Source: Mesostigma viride (lineage: Eukaryota > Streptophyta > Mesostigmatophyceae > Mesostigmatales > Mesostigmataceae). Taken from it: a stretch of 64,000 bases of DNA. The stretch lies in NCBI GenBank assembly GCA_009746045.1, contig RPFO01000392.1, positions 2,337,745 through 2,401,744 on the forward strand. Reading direction: 5' to 3'. Positions 26,115-37,400 of the stretch are shown piece by piece (the first letter of the stretch is position 1; the number at the start of each line of letters is the position of its first letter). A program made the position numbers and the translations under genes. The notes under the pieces are model-generated. The model worked only from the letters and a program-made list of their open reading frames with translations, made no database searches and was not told where the DNA came from.

Positions 26115-26282
26115 ATGAATTCTACGGAAGGCAACCTGCGCTATTGCTACCAGTGTGGCGACAAGCTTAGGCGCCGCACGTCCGATGGTGATCTCACCTA
26201 CGCTGGCCAGCCGCGCCAGATTCACTCCTCCAAGTGCGTCAACTGTGCGCAGAATTTTTGCGCTAGCAGTGTGCGGCCCTAG
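26115..26282 (+). CDS. Small zinc-ribbon-like open frame, possibly truncated by a LINE
   Basis: 55 codons from ATG at 26115 with two Cys pairs: CYQCG near the start and CVNCAQNFC 28 residues later, a spacing compatible with a treble-clef or ribbon zinc site. The frame stops about 40 bp before the LINE insertion at 26322, so it may be an exon of a disrupted gene. Family not recognised. Confidence 0.3.
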   Translation: MNSTEGNLRYCYQCGDKLRRRTSDGDLTYAGQPRQIHSSKCVNCAQNFCASSVRP

Positions 26283-26321
26283 AAAGTTTCTTATACGTGG
26301 CTGGCCAGCATGGAATGGAAA

Positions 26322-27455
26322 GAGCACGTGCGCGCTTTACTGCTCTTAAGGGGTTCGAGCCAGGCTTGGACATCCTTAACGAGAAAGAGCACGGCGGGGT
26401 TGAACCTGGCTACCGCCTGGCCGACCTGATTTATGCGGATGACTGACCACCCTCATCGCGCGCCCCGAGCACATTCAGACCTGGCTGGACTGTCTGGGCC
26501 TGGAGGCGAGGGCGGTGGGGTTGGAGATTAGTGTCATGCAAGACTGAGGCGATGGTGATTGGGGCCTCCAGTACACCGCCGCTGCCGCGCCTGCTCGACG
26601 GGACGACGGTCCCGTTCCGCGATCGCTTCAAACTGCTGGGGATCGAGTTGGCTCCCTGACACCGCCGACGATGTGGACACCCGCATCGGCCTGGCCTGGG
26701 CTAGGCTTCGTTCGCTCAACACCTACTGGCGCTCCAAGGGCCTGGGCGAGCACCGCGCGCAAGGGCATGCTCTTCAAGGTCCTCGTCCTCACGTAGCTCA
26801 CGTATGGCGCCGAGGCCTGGACACTCACACCCACACTGGCAGCTAGGCTAGACGGCACAGTTTACAGGATGCTCCGACAGGTCCTGAACGTAGGTTTTTC
26901 CAAGCGCCCATCATCAGAGTCTTTGTATCAGGGTGCATGCCTCGTATTTCGGACGACATTAGACAGCGTGGGATAGCATTTGTAGGACACCTTGACTTGC
27001 TCGCACCAGCCAGGTCGACACCGCCCTTGGTCTGGCCGGCCCCCAACGGCTTGGCCAGCCAGGGCGGCACATTCTGACCTGGCCTGGCCCCAAGGGCATT
27101 GCCAAAAAGGTCGGGAAACATGTCACGAACTACGTACAGATGTTGCTGGATGACCTACTGGTCCCAGCCCAGTTTGAATACCGCATCCACTCTCTCTCCC
27201 TTCTTTGGACTGCCATGCAGAACAAGACGCGGTGGAAGAAGATTGTCAAGGCTCACACGCCCGACCCTGTGGGCAAGCCACCTCCCCCCAAGAGGAGGAG
27301 GCGTTTTGATGAGTAGTGTAGTTAGGATTTTTCTAGACTAGCTAGATTAGCGTTAGGTTAGTTTGATTACGCGGCTCTCCCCACTCCACCACCCATCAAG
27401 GAATATGTGCTACATGATCTCCCAACGGAGGCATCTTATAATTTAATTTTTAATT
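26322..27455 (+). mobile_element. Degenerate LINE fragment
   Basis: Same region as the 491-1632 copy but with scattered 1-6-base insertions that break the frame (near 26442, 26535, 26645, 26757, 26990) and a stop in the thumb region. Ends with CTCCCAACGGAG (27419-27430) and a TTATAATTTAATTTTTAA tail. An old pseudogene copy. Confidence 0.88.
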
Positions 27456-27907
27456 TAATGGAATGGAAGCCAAGAGCCAACAAATATTTCGTGATCTCAC
27501 CTTGCCCCCGAGAGGTTTTCAACACCATGTTCAAGAACGTAGGGGAGGGCGCAGCAGATCGACCAACCGCACGGGAAGTGGCATGATGGTTTCAGGGAGA
27601 GCGATACCAAAGCGAGGCGTGTGGTCACAGACTTTCATGAGATAGAAGACTTGCTTCAGCATCTCAGGAGGGATCGGGGGGATACCGGCAAGATATCAAC
27701 AGTGTGGGCCGGGGCCAAGCTGTTTGGGGATAGCACCTGCTCCGGTGATCGTGCCGCCGTTGACAGCAGTGTGGGCGTCTAATTTAAGTATGGGGAATGC
27801 TCTCTGAAGCTGACCTATATTCTACGATGGTGCTCAACTCTATAGGGGTGAGGTGCTGTCCGCCAAAGACCACGACTACAAGGCGGTAGTGTGGGGCCGG
27901 TTGGGGA
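27456..27907. other. No gene recognised
   Basis: Short frames only; may be upstream sequence of the remnant at 27908. Confidence 0.35.
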
Positions 27908-28417
27908 ATGCTAGATGACGATAGTGTGAAGGAGAGCAAGCTGCCCCTGCGCATAGAGAAGTTCGTGGTAGAGAATCTGCGGTGGTATGTGGCTCGCCGG
28001 GCCCTGTTCAACCCTGCCTTGGGCAAGTCTCTTTACATGCCCATCGTGCCCGCCAAGGTGAGGAACGCTGCCCTCAAGTATAGGGAAGAGCATGACAAGC
28101 CCAAGTGGCAGCCCCACGTACGTGGTAGGGTCTGATGAGGAAATGAGTGATGGTGACGATGGGGACATGGATGCTGGCAGCACAGGGGCTCGGGTGGCGG
28201 TGGTGGTGGCGGCGGTGTGGAGGGTGAGGGCAGCCAGGTGGATGGCGGTGGGGGTGAGGGCAATTAATGGAGATGAACACACCCCTGTGGCAAGCCCGCG
28301 TGCTGTAGAAGGGGCAGATGATGTTTCCCCTGCATTGCTGCCCTTCAACACTCCCGAGAAAAATCACGGGTATGTGTATGATGCTGAGGAGGCCAAGGCC
28401 CTGGGGCTAGCCAATTA
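27908..28417 (+). pseudogene. Unrecognised protein remnant cut by a retroelement tail
   Basis: An open frame of 75 codons from ATG 27908 (KLPLRIEKFVVENLRWYVAR, then YMPIVPAKVRNAALKYREE) stops near 28135. A second frame continues with an acidic stretch (SDEEMSDGDDGDMD) and ends at 28417 with YVYDAEEAKALGLAN, where an (AATT)n tail begins. One small deletion would account for the frame change. No family recognised. Confidence 0.35.
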
Positions 28418-28710
28418 ATTAATTAATTAATTAAACTCGTGCTCCCGTTGGGGAGTCACGGAGCACCGAAGTGCTTTTAATCCCTGTGTGTGCACAACAG
28501 GAGAAAGGGCAGAGACCCCCAGTCTCCTTCATGCCTACTAAGGCATGCCACAGCTGCATTCGGGCGCGCTAGTAGCTAAACAGACACGCTAACGATCCGG
28601 CAGCCTGTGGGTGCAATAAGGCTGTGAGCATATCATAACAAGGAGCGTGGGCAAGTAATCTGATCGAAGCCAGGACGTAGCATGGCTGTACAAGGACTAA
28701 TTAGCTAAGG
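28418..28710 (-). repeat. SINE-like element with CTCCCCAACGGGAG hairpin end
   Basis: Read on the minus strand it ends TTCGGTGCTCCGTGACTCC and CCAACGGGAGCACGAGTTTA followed by (ATTA)n. The hairpin (28442-28455) matches 24279-24292. It starts near the 5' target duplication of the gypsy element at 28711. No ORF; head of unknown origin. Confidence 0.55.
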
Positions 28711-28715
28711 CTATG

Positions 28716-30727
28716 TGTTACGGCCCAGACCTTTGTATGGGCGTAACAATGCCTTCAATAAATAAGTCGAAAGTCATTTGTTATTCGTTTGGGACTTTCG
28801 ATAGCTCGCTTTCATAGTCCGCCGGACTATAGGACTCAATTCGGGACTTATTTGGGAATTTGTCCTACTAAGTTCGGGACTTTGTGTGTTTATTTGGTAC
28901 TTTGTGTGTTCCGGACCAGTTATTTTGGGCCTAGCCAGAAGTACGAGATCTTCTAGGGGCCGGGCCGGCCCTAGACGTCATACAGAACCTATTGGGGCTT
29001 GACGGCAGTATCTAGAAGATCGGCGCGCATGTCGGCGCGCCTGCACACCAACTTGCCAGCTTGGTAGCGCAGCTAGGTGAAATTGGTCTGTGGACGATGG
29101 ACTCTCTCTCTTTGGTTTGATGATTAACCCATAGTCCGCTGACCCATTTTTGGCATTTTCATACCCCTAAAAATGAAAAAAATCATAACTCACAGGCCAC
29201 ATCTCCAAATACCCTCAACCAAGATGCCAAACATATCTACGCTTCAAGGGCTTTCAGAATATGCAATAATACCATGGCTTTATCAAAGCATTTGGATGAC
29301 AGCGCCAGCCAAAGTTGGCCAAAAGACGATCTTTTTTCCCCAAGAAAAAGCGTACCTACCCCTAACTTCCCAGGGAGGGAAGGGAACCTCAAAACCAACA
29401 TTGGACAACTTAGTCCAATGGTGGTTTCCTTGGGTCAGACCACCCGGATAACCCATTGGACCAACAAAACGTGGTCGTATATGTGTGTGGGTTAGGCGCG
29501 CGTAAACAGCCATCCATGACATGCAATACAAGAATGCATTATAGCAAGCTATAAAAGACTGCCAAAGGTGCTGGAATACAAACATGCTGCATACCTGCAC
29601 TAACGGAATGATGTGCTCCAAAGAAATGCCATAAACTGGGCACGGCTTTCAGGGCTAATACCATTCTCTACAGCAGATATGGAAGCTTGCTAAACAGTGC
29701 ACTAATAAGATAGTCAAATATAATGCATGGAAGACATATTCCGCTGCAAACAACACGCAAACACGTTGTCGTACATTGCTCGTTCATGTCCTGCACGGAC
29801 TCCGCTGGCCGGGACCCTCATATCTCACACATACCGTTGCTCTACAGGCTAAGGCCGCCATAGCCCGTCATCCTGCATGCATCCTCCATGATTACCAGAT
29901 TGATGTTCCGTTGAAAGATGACCTATAAACGCGTCCGCATTCCCAGCTAACGCTGCAGCGGACATCCCGTACCAAACCTGGATGCTTGGGCTGGCGCAGA
30001 CTGCCCGGCCATAAGGAGAAAATCGACATATGATAAGCGATGAATCATCTGGCACTGACGACCAAGAAGCACTATTTTCCTACCTGTATTTTCCCAATCC
30101 TGTAAATCTGGCCATGCCTAACCTACGAAAATCACGCATCGACATTCTGAGCAACATTCTGAACCATTTCTGGCGGCGAGACGCAAAATTTCCATGATAA
30201 CGCACGTTGGCAGCCATATCTCGTTACGCGCGCGCGCGAGCGAAAATTTCCCGCCAAAGTCACGTGATCCTGTCTCAAGGCACGTTGTAATTACCAGGCT
30301 ATGGCGAATATTACCCCCAAACCTATGCATCACCTTCGTCCCTAAGTGTTCCCGGACCCACCGGACAACTTGCATCCGTCACGGGTGGCGCGGCGCTCAC
30401 GGCGCGGCGCGAATTAGGACCGTTGGTCAAACTACCCGAAATTTCGGGTGGTTTACGGACTAAGGGTTAATGAAACGAGTGTTGACGACTCTCTCAGACC
30501 AGGGGGCACTAATCCGGATGCCATTTGCCTCATGACATGCCGTGTTATATAGCTAGATTAATTAATCATGCTATAAGGCCTAGCTGAGGATAAACCGCTG
30601 CTCAGTTAGTCAATTTACTGCGATCTTTGCTTGCTATCGCGGTACGCGGATGCGCGGCTATGCCGGCTTATTAAACTGCACCTTATCTAGATTAGATCTT
30701 TCGCACCGTCCGGCACGGGACGTAACA
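28716..30727 (+). repeat. 5' LTR of the chromovirus, interrupted
   Basis: Matches the 3' LTR at 28716-29127 and 30471-30727. The 1,339-bp interruption (29128-30466) is described separately. Without it this LTR is about 669 bp. Differences from the 3' LTR are 3-, 1- and 4-base gaps. Confidence 0.95.
29124..30470. mobile_element. piggyBac-like non-autonomous element in the 5' LTR
   Basis: The 1,339-bp insert (29128-30466) is bounded by TTAA on both sides (29124-29127 and 30467-30470); the empty site is seen in the 3' LTR. Its ends are CCCATAGTCCG and, inverted, CCCTTAGTCCG. TTAA duplication plus CCC-starting inverted repeats is the piggyBac signature. No transposase is visible, so it depends on one elsewhere. 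A shorter inner palindrome CCCGAAATTTCGGG is near the right end (30435-30448). Confidence 0.8.
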
Positions 30728-30746
30728 CTGGATCGGAGGTAGTTCT
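30728..30746 (+). other. Probable primer-binding site
   Basis: One base after the 5' LTR, TGGATCGGAGGTAGTTC begins with the TGG expected to pair with a tRNA CCA end. The tRNA is not identified. The following ~700 bp (30747-31437) is the untranslated leader. Confidence 0.5.
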
Positions 30747-31437
30747 AGAGGTTTTCCACAGGTGCTCGCGAAGAGCCCTTGTGTTTAAGCCGCTAGGTGC
30801 ATTCTTAATAGCGCAGGGCCTGCGCAGGACCGGCCCAATATTTAGTGAGATAGAAAGCCGAGTTCGACCCGCCAGCCTGGGCAGCTGGCTGTGGTGAAAG
30901 GCGGCATCGTCTAGCTGAAAGGGCGGTCATAGTGTAGGGCTTAGAAGCATCACCTGTCGACTGGGCACCGACGGGGAGCTCGGCTCTGCACCACTACAAG
31001 GAATCGGCGCCACAAGCTAGGGAGGAAAGTCGGCTGCGCAACGCCAAGGTACGTTTTGTCATGCAGTATGTGGTAGTAGCTTGCAGCCAACCGCCTTGCT
31101 CCGTCTCTCTTACCTGCACGCGTAGGATGTGCGCCCATCCTTGTTGTTTTGTTTGTGAATTTGTCGTTTCTGTGACGTATTGTGACTAGCGTCCTGGCTG
31201 CGAAAGCTGTGGGCGCTGGTAGGGTGGTTTCCGTGGCTTCGTCCTTGCGAAAAGGCGGGCAGTTATCACGGAGGCTACCCTCTTGTATGGAATTAGGGGC
31301 GCGAAGCTCCTGATTTCTGTGATAGTGATTAGATTAGAGCCAGTTGGCATCCCCCCCTGTGACAGGTCACACACTAGAGGTAAAAAGGTTCCTTTCTCTT
31401 TTCTATCTCTGTCTGCTGGCAATAGACAACGTGTGTG

Positions 31438-31857
31438 ATGGCTAATAGTAATAATAGAAATAATAGATATAATAATGGACTTGGGGGTTGGGATAGTGAT
31501 GTATCTAGGCAACTTTACTATGCTGTGGCACATGATGGAGGCACAGGGAAAGTAGGTATTTTCTATAGCTGGGTAGACTGCAAGAACTATATAGTGGATA
31601 GGCATAGGGCTATCTTTAAGGGATTCAAGACAGCATGGGAAGCAGATAGGTTTATCCAGGAATACATGACACGTCCAGTAGGCTTGCACGTAGAGGCACC
31701 ACCTCAGGAGATTAGGACTCGCCCAATGCCTAGGGGCCGTAGCTGTGCACCCAATAGTGCAACAGTAGAGAGCAGGACGGGGGACACACAGGCTGTCACA
31801 GTCACGTTCAGCCAACTCACTGTCAGCACCCCACCTAGGCAGCCACCTAGTTTCTAG
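31438..31857 (+). CDS. Viroplasmin-like (RNase H1 N-terminal) domain protein, 5' ORF of the chromovirus
   Basis: 139 codons from ATG 31438, between leader and gag. Residues about 27-76 match the small RNA/DNA-hybrid-binding domain at the N-terminus of eukaryotic RNase H1 and in caulimovirus P6: YYAVAHDGGTGKVGIFYSWV followed by FKGFKTAWEADRFIQEYM. The N-terminus is Asn/Arg-rich, the C-terminus Thr/Pro-rich and disordered. There is no RNase H catalytic domain here; that activity is in pol. I know of no standard Ty3/gypsy element with a separate ORF of this type before gag. It may bind the RNA-DNA hybrid during reverse transcription or be a captured host exon. Confidence 0.75.
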   Translation: MANSNNRNNRYNNGLGGWDSDVSRQLYYAVAHDGGTGKVGIFYSWVDCKNYIVDRHRAIFKGFKTAWEADRFIQEYMTRPVGLHVEAPPQEIRTRPMPRGRSCAPNSATVESRTGDTQAVTVTFSQLTVSTPPRQPPSF

Positions 31858-32016
31858 AGGAGTAGAGTACTAATTATAGCTTACTATATAATAGCTACAT
31901 TAGCAGAATAACGTAGGGCAGTCGCTTGGTTGATTGCTTGTGGGCATGTGCATGGCATTTTCCTCCTTCTTCCTCTCTCCTTCCTTCCTTCTCTTGTGGA
32001 TGTGGTACTGGTAAAC

Positions 32017-34140
32017 ATGCCGCGGGGTAAAAAGAAGGTACGCGGCACGACTAGGAGTCATTCCGAGGAGGGAGGTGCAGACTTGGATAGGCAGGGCAGC
32101 CCAGAGTACCAAGTACAGGAGGTATCACAACAGGGCTCGTCCTACCAGCAAGGCAGTCCTGTAGGTCACCCAGGTGAGCTGGCTAGTACCTCCCGTGAGC
32201 CGCGAAGGCCACGAGGAGCGGATAGGATGGATAATAGGGAGGAATACCAGCCGCAGCGAATGCAGGCTGAGTATAACCAGCTGATGGAACGGGCAGGTGA
32301 TGAGACCCGGCCCAGATCGAATCCCACGAGTGCAGCCCAGCACCAGTCAGTGCAGCCGCAGCAACGCCCGCCCGGGCAGCCGCAGCAGCACCCAGTGCAG
32401 TCCCCACAGCAGCATTCGGAACAGCAACAGCCGTTGCCGCAGCAGTGGCAGCAGCAGCCAGTACAGCAGCAGCAGCCACCGCCGCCGCAGCAGCAACAGT
32501 GGCAGCAGCCGCAGCAGCTTCCGCCGTTGCAGCAGCAGCAGCAGCCGCTAAGCCAGCCGACCGGGTCGCAGATGTTTGGTCCGCTTAGTCAGAACGCGAC
32601 CTATTATCACGCGCAACGTGCCCAACGATTACAACATCCCTGGGCGAGCGGTCGACGGGTTTCTTTTGGCAGTGACCTGCAGTCCAATGCGACATCGCTG
32701 TGGACCCAGGACGAGGCTAGGGTTCCACCGCCGGTATACGATGAGGCTGGGCCCGCGTCGTCCCATCCGGCGCGCAATGTCCCAGCAGCCGGACCTGCGC
32801 GGCCGAGCGTGTCGCATGGCAATAACCTCAACTTGAGTCGCATGGCACCCAGTGATCCTGGCTACGCGCATCCCTCGTCTGTCTGGCTACAACGCAGCGC
32901 GACTAGGTCAGCGCCTGCATCGGCAGATGACTCGTTGTCGATCTTTAATGTTCCGCCGTATCGCGCAGTGGGCGGACCTCGGGCCGACGCGTTTAAGGCG
33001 CCGCCCATGCCTGACTTTAAACCAGTGCCCAAGCTGCGCGCGACTATGAACCCTCGCGAGATCGACGAATGGACGCGTATGTGGGTACAGATCTACTGGG
33101 CGTGGTGCAACCACAATGGGTGGGAGCTAGCTACCGAGGTTCTTATCTCCTACGTCGTCACCAACTGCATGGATCCCTCAGTGGTCGGCATACTCAACTG
33201 TGAGAGTGTCGCGTCGCGCTTGTACCCTCGCACAGTAGAGGAGCTACTAGAGCGCATTGAGCGCAAGCTGGTGCCCCCTGACTGGAAGCTCCACGAGCGT
33301 CTGGCTTTTTCCAAGCTACGCCAAGGCACCACACCGTTCCGCGAGTTTCTGACAGAGTTTGAAGCATTCTCGGCTCGCCTTGAGGACTTGACCTGGACCG
33401 AATATAGGGCGCGGTTCATTGAGGCGCTGAGTCCGGAACTCCTAGATGAGGTGCTAAAGCGCTTTGCTGAGATACCGTGGGAGCAGTGGGATGTGATCGA
33501 GATCCAGCAGTACCTTCTAAAGGTGTCAGATGTGCTCGCACGCCGCCGCGCAGCGGTCACCTATCGGCATGCTGGTGCTGCACCGCGTCGCGTCCACTTC
33601 ACTACGGTGGACCAAGATGGGTCCTCTGAGGACATTATCGACCACGAGCAGGAGGACGGCGACTATGAAGCGCCCCAGGTCAATGCAATCGATGCGTCCA
33701 AGGCGCGATGCTTCCGGTGCGGCGAGGTCGGTCATCTCAAGAAGGACTGCACGCGACCACCACGGGATCGCGATCGTGGCGACGAGCAGACGTCACCCCG
33801 TTTCTCCGGGCCTGCCTTCGGTAAGCGCCCGGAACAAGCACGGCGCCCAGACCGGCCTCGCAACGCGGGCGAGCGCGCAGCCAAGTTGCAGGACGCCCGG
33901 CAGCGTCCCACGCAGCACCAGACGCCCCGCGCTACGGGTCCTTCGTTCCAGCGGGTGAACCGCGAGTTGAATGAGTTGTTCTCACAGCAACAGGACTCGG
34001 GTAATGGCGCCTCGGGGGTTATGGATGGCAAGGCGGTCGCCGGCTATGGGCATGGCGACGAGGAGGATGAGGTAGAGGGGGAAGAGTGGACCGGGCGGTC
34101 GAACGAGGCGGTCTCCCGGCCCTCCGTTCCTCGTGCGTAG
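32017..34140 (+). CDS. gag: Gag polyprotein of the chromovirus
   Basis: 707 residues from ATG 32017 (MPRGKKKVRGTT), chosen because the frame upstream is a hydrophobic run unlike gag. Residues 1-110 are polar, about 105-195 Gln/Pro-rich, about 340-520 contain the retrotransposon gag/capsid region (MNPREIDEWTRMWVQIYW, then LRQGTTPFREFLTEFEAF), and a CCHC zinc knuckle CFRCGEVGHLKKDC lies near residue 565. It builds the cytoplasmic virus-like particle and packages RNA. Gag and pol are in different frames; see the linker entry. Confidence 0.93.
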   Translation: MPRGKKKVRGTTRSHSEEGGADLDRQGSPEYQVQEVSQQGSSYQQGSPVGHPGELASTSREPRRPRGADRMDNREEYQPQRMQAEYNQLMERAGDETRPRSNPTSAAQHQSVQPQQRPPGQPQQHPVQSPQQHSEQQQPLPQQWQQQPVQQQQPPPPQQQQWQQPQQLPPLQQQQQPLSQPTGSQMFGPLSQNATYYHAQRAQRLQHPWASGRRVSFGSDLQSNATSLWTQDEARVPPPVYDEAGPASSHPARNVPAAGPARPSVSHGNNLNLSRMAPSDPGYAHPSSVWLQRSATRSAPASADDSLSIFNVPPYRAVGGPRADAFKAPPMPDFKPVPKLRATMNPREIDEWTRMWVQIYWAWCNHNGWELATEVLISYVVTNCMDPSVVGILNCESVASRLYPRTVEELLERIERKLVPPDWKLHERLAFSKLRQGTTPFREFLTEFEAFSARLEDLTWTEYRARFIEALSPELLDEVLKRFAEIPWEQWDVIEIQQYLLKVSDVLARRRAAVTYRHAGAAPRRVHFTTVDQDGSSEDIIDHEQEDGDYEAPQVNAIDASKARCFRCGEVGHLKKDCTRPPRDRDRGDEQTSPRFSGPAFGKRPEQARRPDRPRNAGERAAKLQDARQRPTQHQTPRATGPSFQRVNRELNELFSQQQDSGNGASGVMDGKAVAGYGHGDEEDEVEGEEWTGRSNEAVSRPSVPRA

Positions 34141-34498
34141 TGTCCCTGCCTACACGGATAGAGGTAGATGTAGGACAGGTAGATAAGATAGCGCAAGTCA
34201 ATAACGTCGGGCAGATAGACAGCTTAGATAAGGACACCCCGTTGGTAGCGAATACCAGCGTGGGCGCAGAATCAGTCGTTACAGTAGATAGTCGCACCCC
34301 GCTTGTAGCGAATACAAGTGCGGATGCATCCTTGGGCGAGACTTCTGCCCAAGCACGCAGCCGGCCACGGGTAGCGCAGCGAGCTCCGACCAGCCTACGC
34401 GCGCAACTCCGGCTGGTACCCGCAACTTGCTCCTGTTTAGGGGAGGTCTGGCTGTACCGGGATCAGCATTAGACCCCTACCTCAAGGACAAGACCGTC
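34141..34498 (+). other. Gag-pol linker with overlapping frames
   Basis: The gag frame ends at 34140. A second frame, open across 34086-34472, encodes an imperfect tandem repeat (TPLVANTS twice). The pol frame is open only from 34292. Going from gag to pol through this linker needs two successive -1 steps, or separate initiation at the pol ATG at 34499. No classical slippery heptamer is obvious at the overlaps. Confidence 0.5.
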
Positions 34499-37400
34499 AT
34501 GGACGTGCAGTTCATGGTGGACACGGGTGCGTCTACGTCGTTCATCAACGAGGCATTGGCGCGTCGCGCAGGATACGACATCCGGCCACATGCGACAGTG
34601 GTGAATGTGACCTATTCAGATGGTCGCAAGAGCCCCTCGCCTGGTCGGGTTGATATCAAGGCTGTGATTCAAGGCATCCCTGTGGAGCTCACAGCCACGG
34701 TCGCACCGCTGGGAGCTGCCGACATCATCATCGGCATCGACTGGCTGGACGCGCAGGATGTGGACATTAGCATTCGGCGTCGCGTGGTGTGGTTCCCTGA
34801 CGGTTCCTTTTGGAGCCCTGTCAGCGAATACCAAGTGCAGGGCCCCGACGTGCATAACATCACGCACGAGCGGGAAGTCACCCAGCCCCGCAACGCCTCG
34901 CAGATCCTCATGAGCCTCAAGTCACTGGAGAGTAAGCTGCGTCGAGGCAAGGAGTACTACATGTACCGTCTTGACCTCTCCAACATAGAGGTTCTCCTTA
35001 ATGAGATCGGCGTGGGGTTTACACCCGAGGAGACGGAGCGTTATAACGCGGTTCTAGCGCGACGGGAGAAGCTCTTTGACGAAAGCAAGCAGGAGTTTCC
35101 CCCGCACCGCTCAGTGCTCCACCGCATCCAGGTGAAGGAGGGCTATGGTCCCACGTCCTCCCCCATGTACCGCATGGGTCCAGTTGAGCTGGTGGAGCTG
35201 AAGAAGATCTTGATGGCGCTCTTGGAGCGGGGTCTCATCGAGCCTAGCAATAGCCCCTTCTCGGCTGGTGTGCTACTGGTCCCTAAGCCTGGGGGCAAGT
35301 GGCGGCTCGTCACGGACTACCGGAAGCTCAATGCTATCACGGTAAAGTCCAAGTACCCCCTTCCGCGCATCGACGATATCTTCAACCGCGTCCAAGGAGC
35401 CACGTGCTTTACAGTCCTAGACTGCGCGGATGGCTTCTGGCAGCTTCGCATCGCCCCGGAGGATTGTCACAAGACGGCGTTCAACACGCCCTTTGGGCAT
35501 TACCAGTTTCGGGTGGCCGCGATGGGTTTGTGCAATTCCCCCGCGAGCTTCCAGATGCTCATGAACGACATCCTCCGCCCTGTCATGGGAACCGCGCATC
35601 TTCCGCAGGTTTCCCGTGACCTCAAGGACCCCAACAGGGGCGTGAAGCCCCCGTGGTCCTACAAGCGCACATGCGCTCTCGCGTACCTGGACGACATCCT
35701 CGTGTACTCCAAGACTTTCGAGGATCACTTAGAGGACGTCGACACAGTGTTGCGCATTATGGAAGAGGAGCATCTTTCGGTCCGCAAGGCCAAGGTCCGC
35801 GCTGGACGCAGCGTGCCCTTTTTGGGTCACACCCTCTCTGCCGCTGGCGTCGCGACGGACCCCGCAAAGATTGCTTCCATCCAACAGTGGCCGACCCCGA
35901 CCGACGTCAAGGGTGTGCGCAGCTTTTTGGGTATCGCGTCATACTACCGACGCTTTATCCCCCGCTTCGCGACAATAGCTGCCCCCATCAACGCCCTCCT
36001 CAAGAAGGGTGTTCCCTTTGTCTGGTCGGAACCGTGCCAGCAGGCCTTCGAGGCCCTCAAGCACAGCTTGACCACAGCACCCGTGCTCGCTATCCCGGAT
36101 CCGTCAAGGCCCTTTGTGGTGGCCACGGACGCGAGCAAGGTTGCGATTGGCGGCGTCCTCCTGCAGGACCAGGGTCAGGGGTTACAGCCGGTTGAGTATA
36201 TCTCCCGCACCATGATCCCCGCCGAGCGTAACTACCCGGTGCATCAGCAGGAGCTTCTTGCTGTGGTCTACTGCTGTCACACTTGGCGCCATCATCTTCT
36301 CGGGGCTCAGTTTGACGTTGCGATTAGCGAGCAGGGGGACCTTGATCCCCACCGGCTGATCATCCACACGGACCATCGGCCCCTCACGCATCTGCTCGCC
36401 CAACCTAACTTGACGCCCCGTCAGGCGCGGTGGATGGAGTACTTGTCTCAGTTTGCCCCTTTCAAAATTCAGTACGTGAAGGGTGCAGAGAATGTGGTCC
36501 CGGACGCCCTTTCTCGGCGGGCGGACTACGCAGATTTTTATGAGACTATGGACGTACTTCACACCACATGTGGCTCCGCGCAGGAGCCTGGCTCGCCTTG
36601 TGGCGACCCAGGGTCGCCGCACAGTCGCTATCTGTTCCACACCGGTCGCACGACCCAGGACGACCTGTCTCCCGACTGGGAGGCCGCGCGCGAGGACGTG
36701 CGCGCCCCCGGGGAAAGGGAGGGGTCCCGGTCACGAGTGCCACTCAGCCACGTGGTACCGGCTCAGGGAATTTTTCACCTGCAGCGCATCGGGCCCCCTA
36801 CCATTTTTTCGGAGTACGTGCACCAAACCCTTGAGGAGGAGGCGGACACGTACACGATCACTTCTGTCCTGGAGACGTTGATTAGTCGGTTCACTGTCAC
36901 GGAGCCCGCGGCCTTAGAGGCAATCAGGTCGCACCCCAAGCAGATGGGCAAGCTCCCGTGCAAGTTCCAGGACGGGCGACTCTATGTCATGGTGAGGCCA
37001 GACTGCTGGCGCCTGTACGTCCCGGAGTTATGTCGAGCGGCTCTGCTCCATGAGCTCCATGACTCTCTCGCCGGTGGCCACCAAGGGATCCACCGCTTGC
37101 TGCCACGGGCCAGAAAGAACTTCTATTGGCCAGGCATGCGAGAGTACATTGAGACGTACGTGCGCGAGTGTCCATCATGTCAGATCATGAAGTCCCGCAA
37201 TACGGGCTCACAGGCGGTCCCCCAGACCCTACCAGACCCGATGGGCCCTTGGGATTCCCTGATGATGGATTTTGTTGGCCCCTTCCGGAAGACCAAGAAT
37301 GGCAACAGCATGATTCTGGTTTTCCTGGACCGTTTGACGCGCATGTGTCACCTGGCACCATGTCCGGCCGAACTCACGGCCGAGGCTTGCGCTAAGCTAT

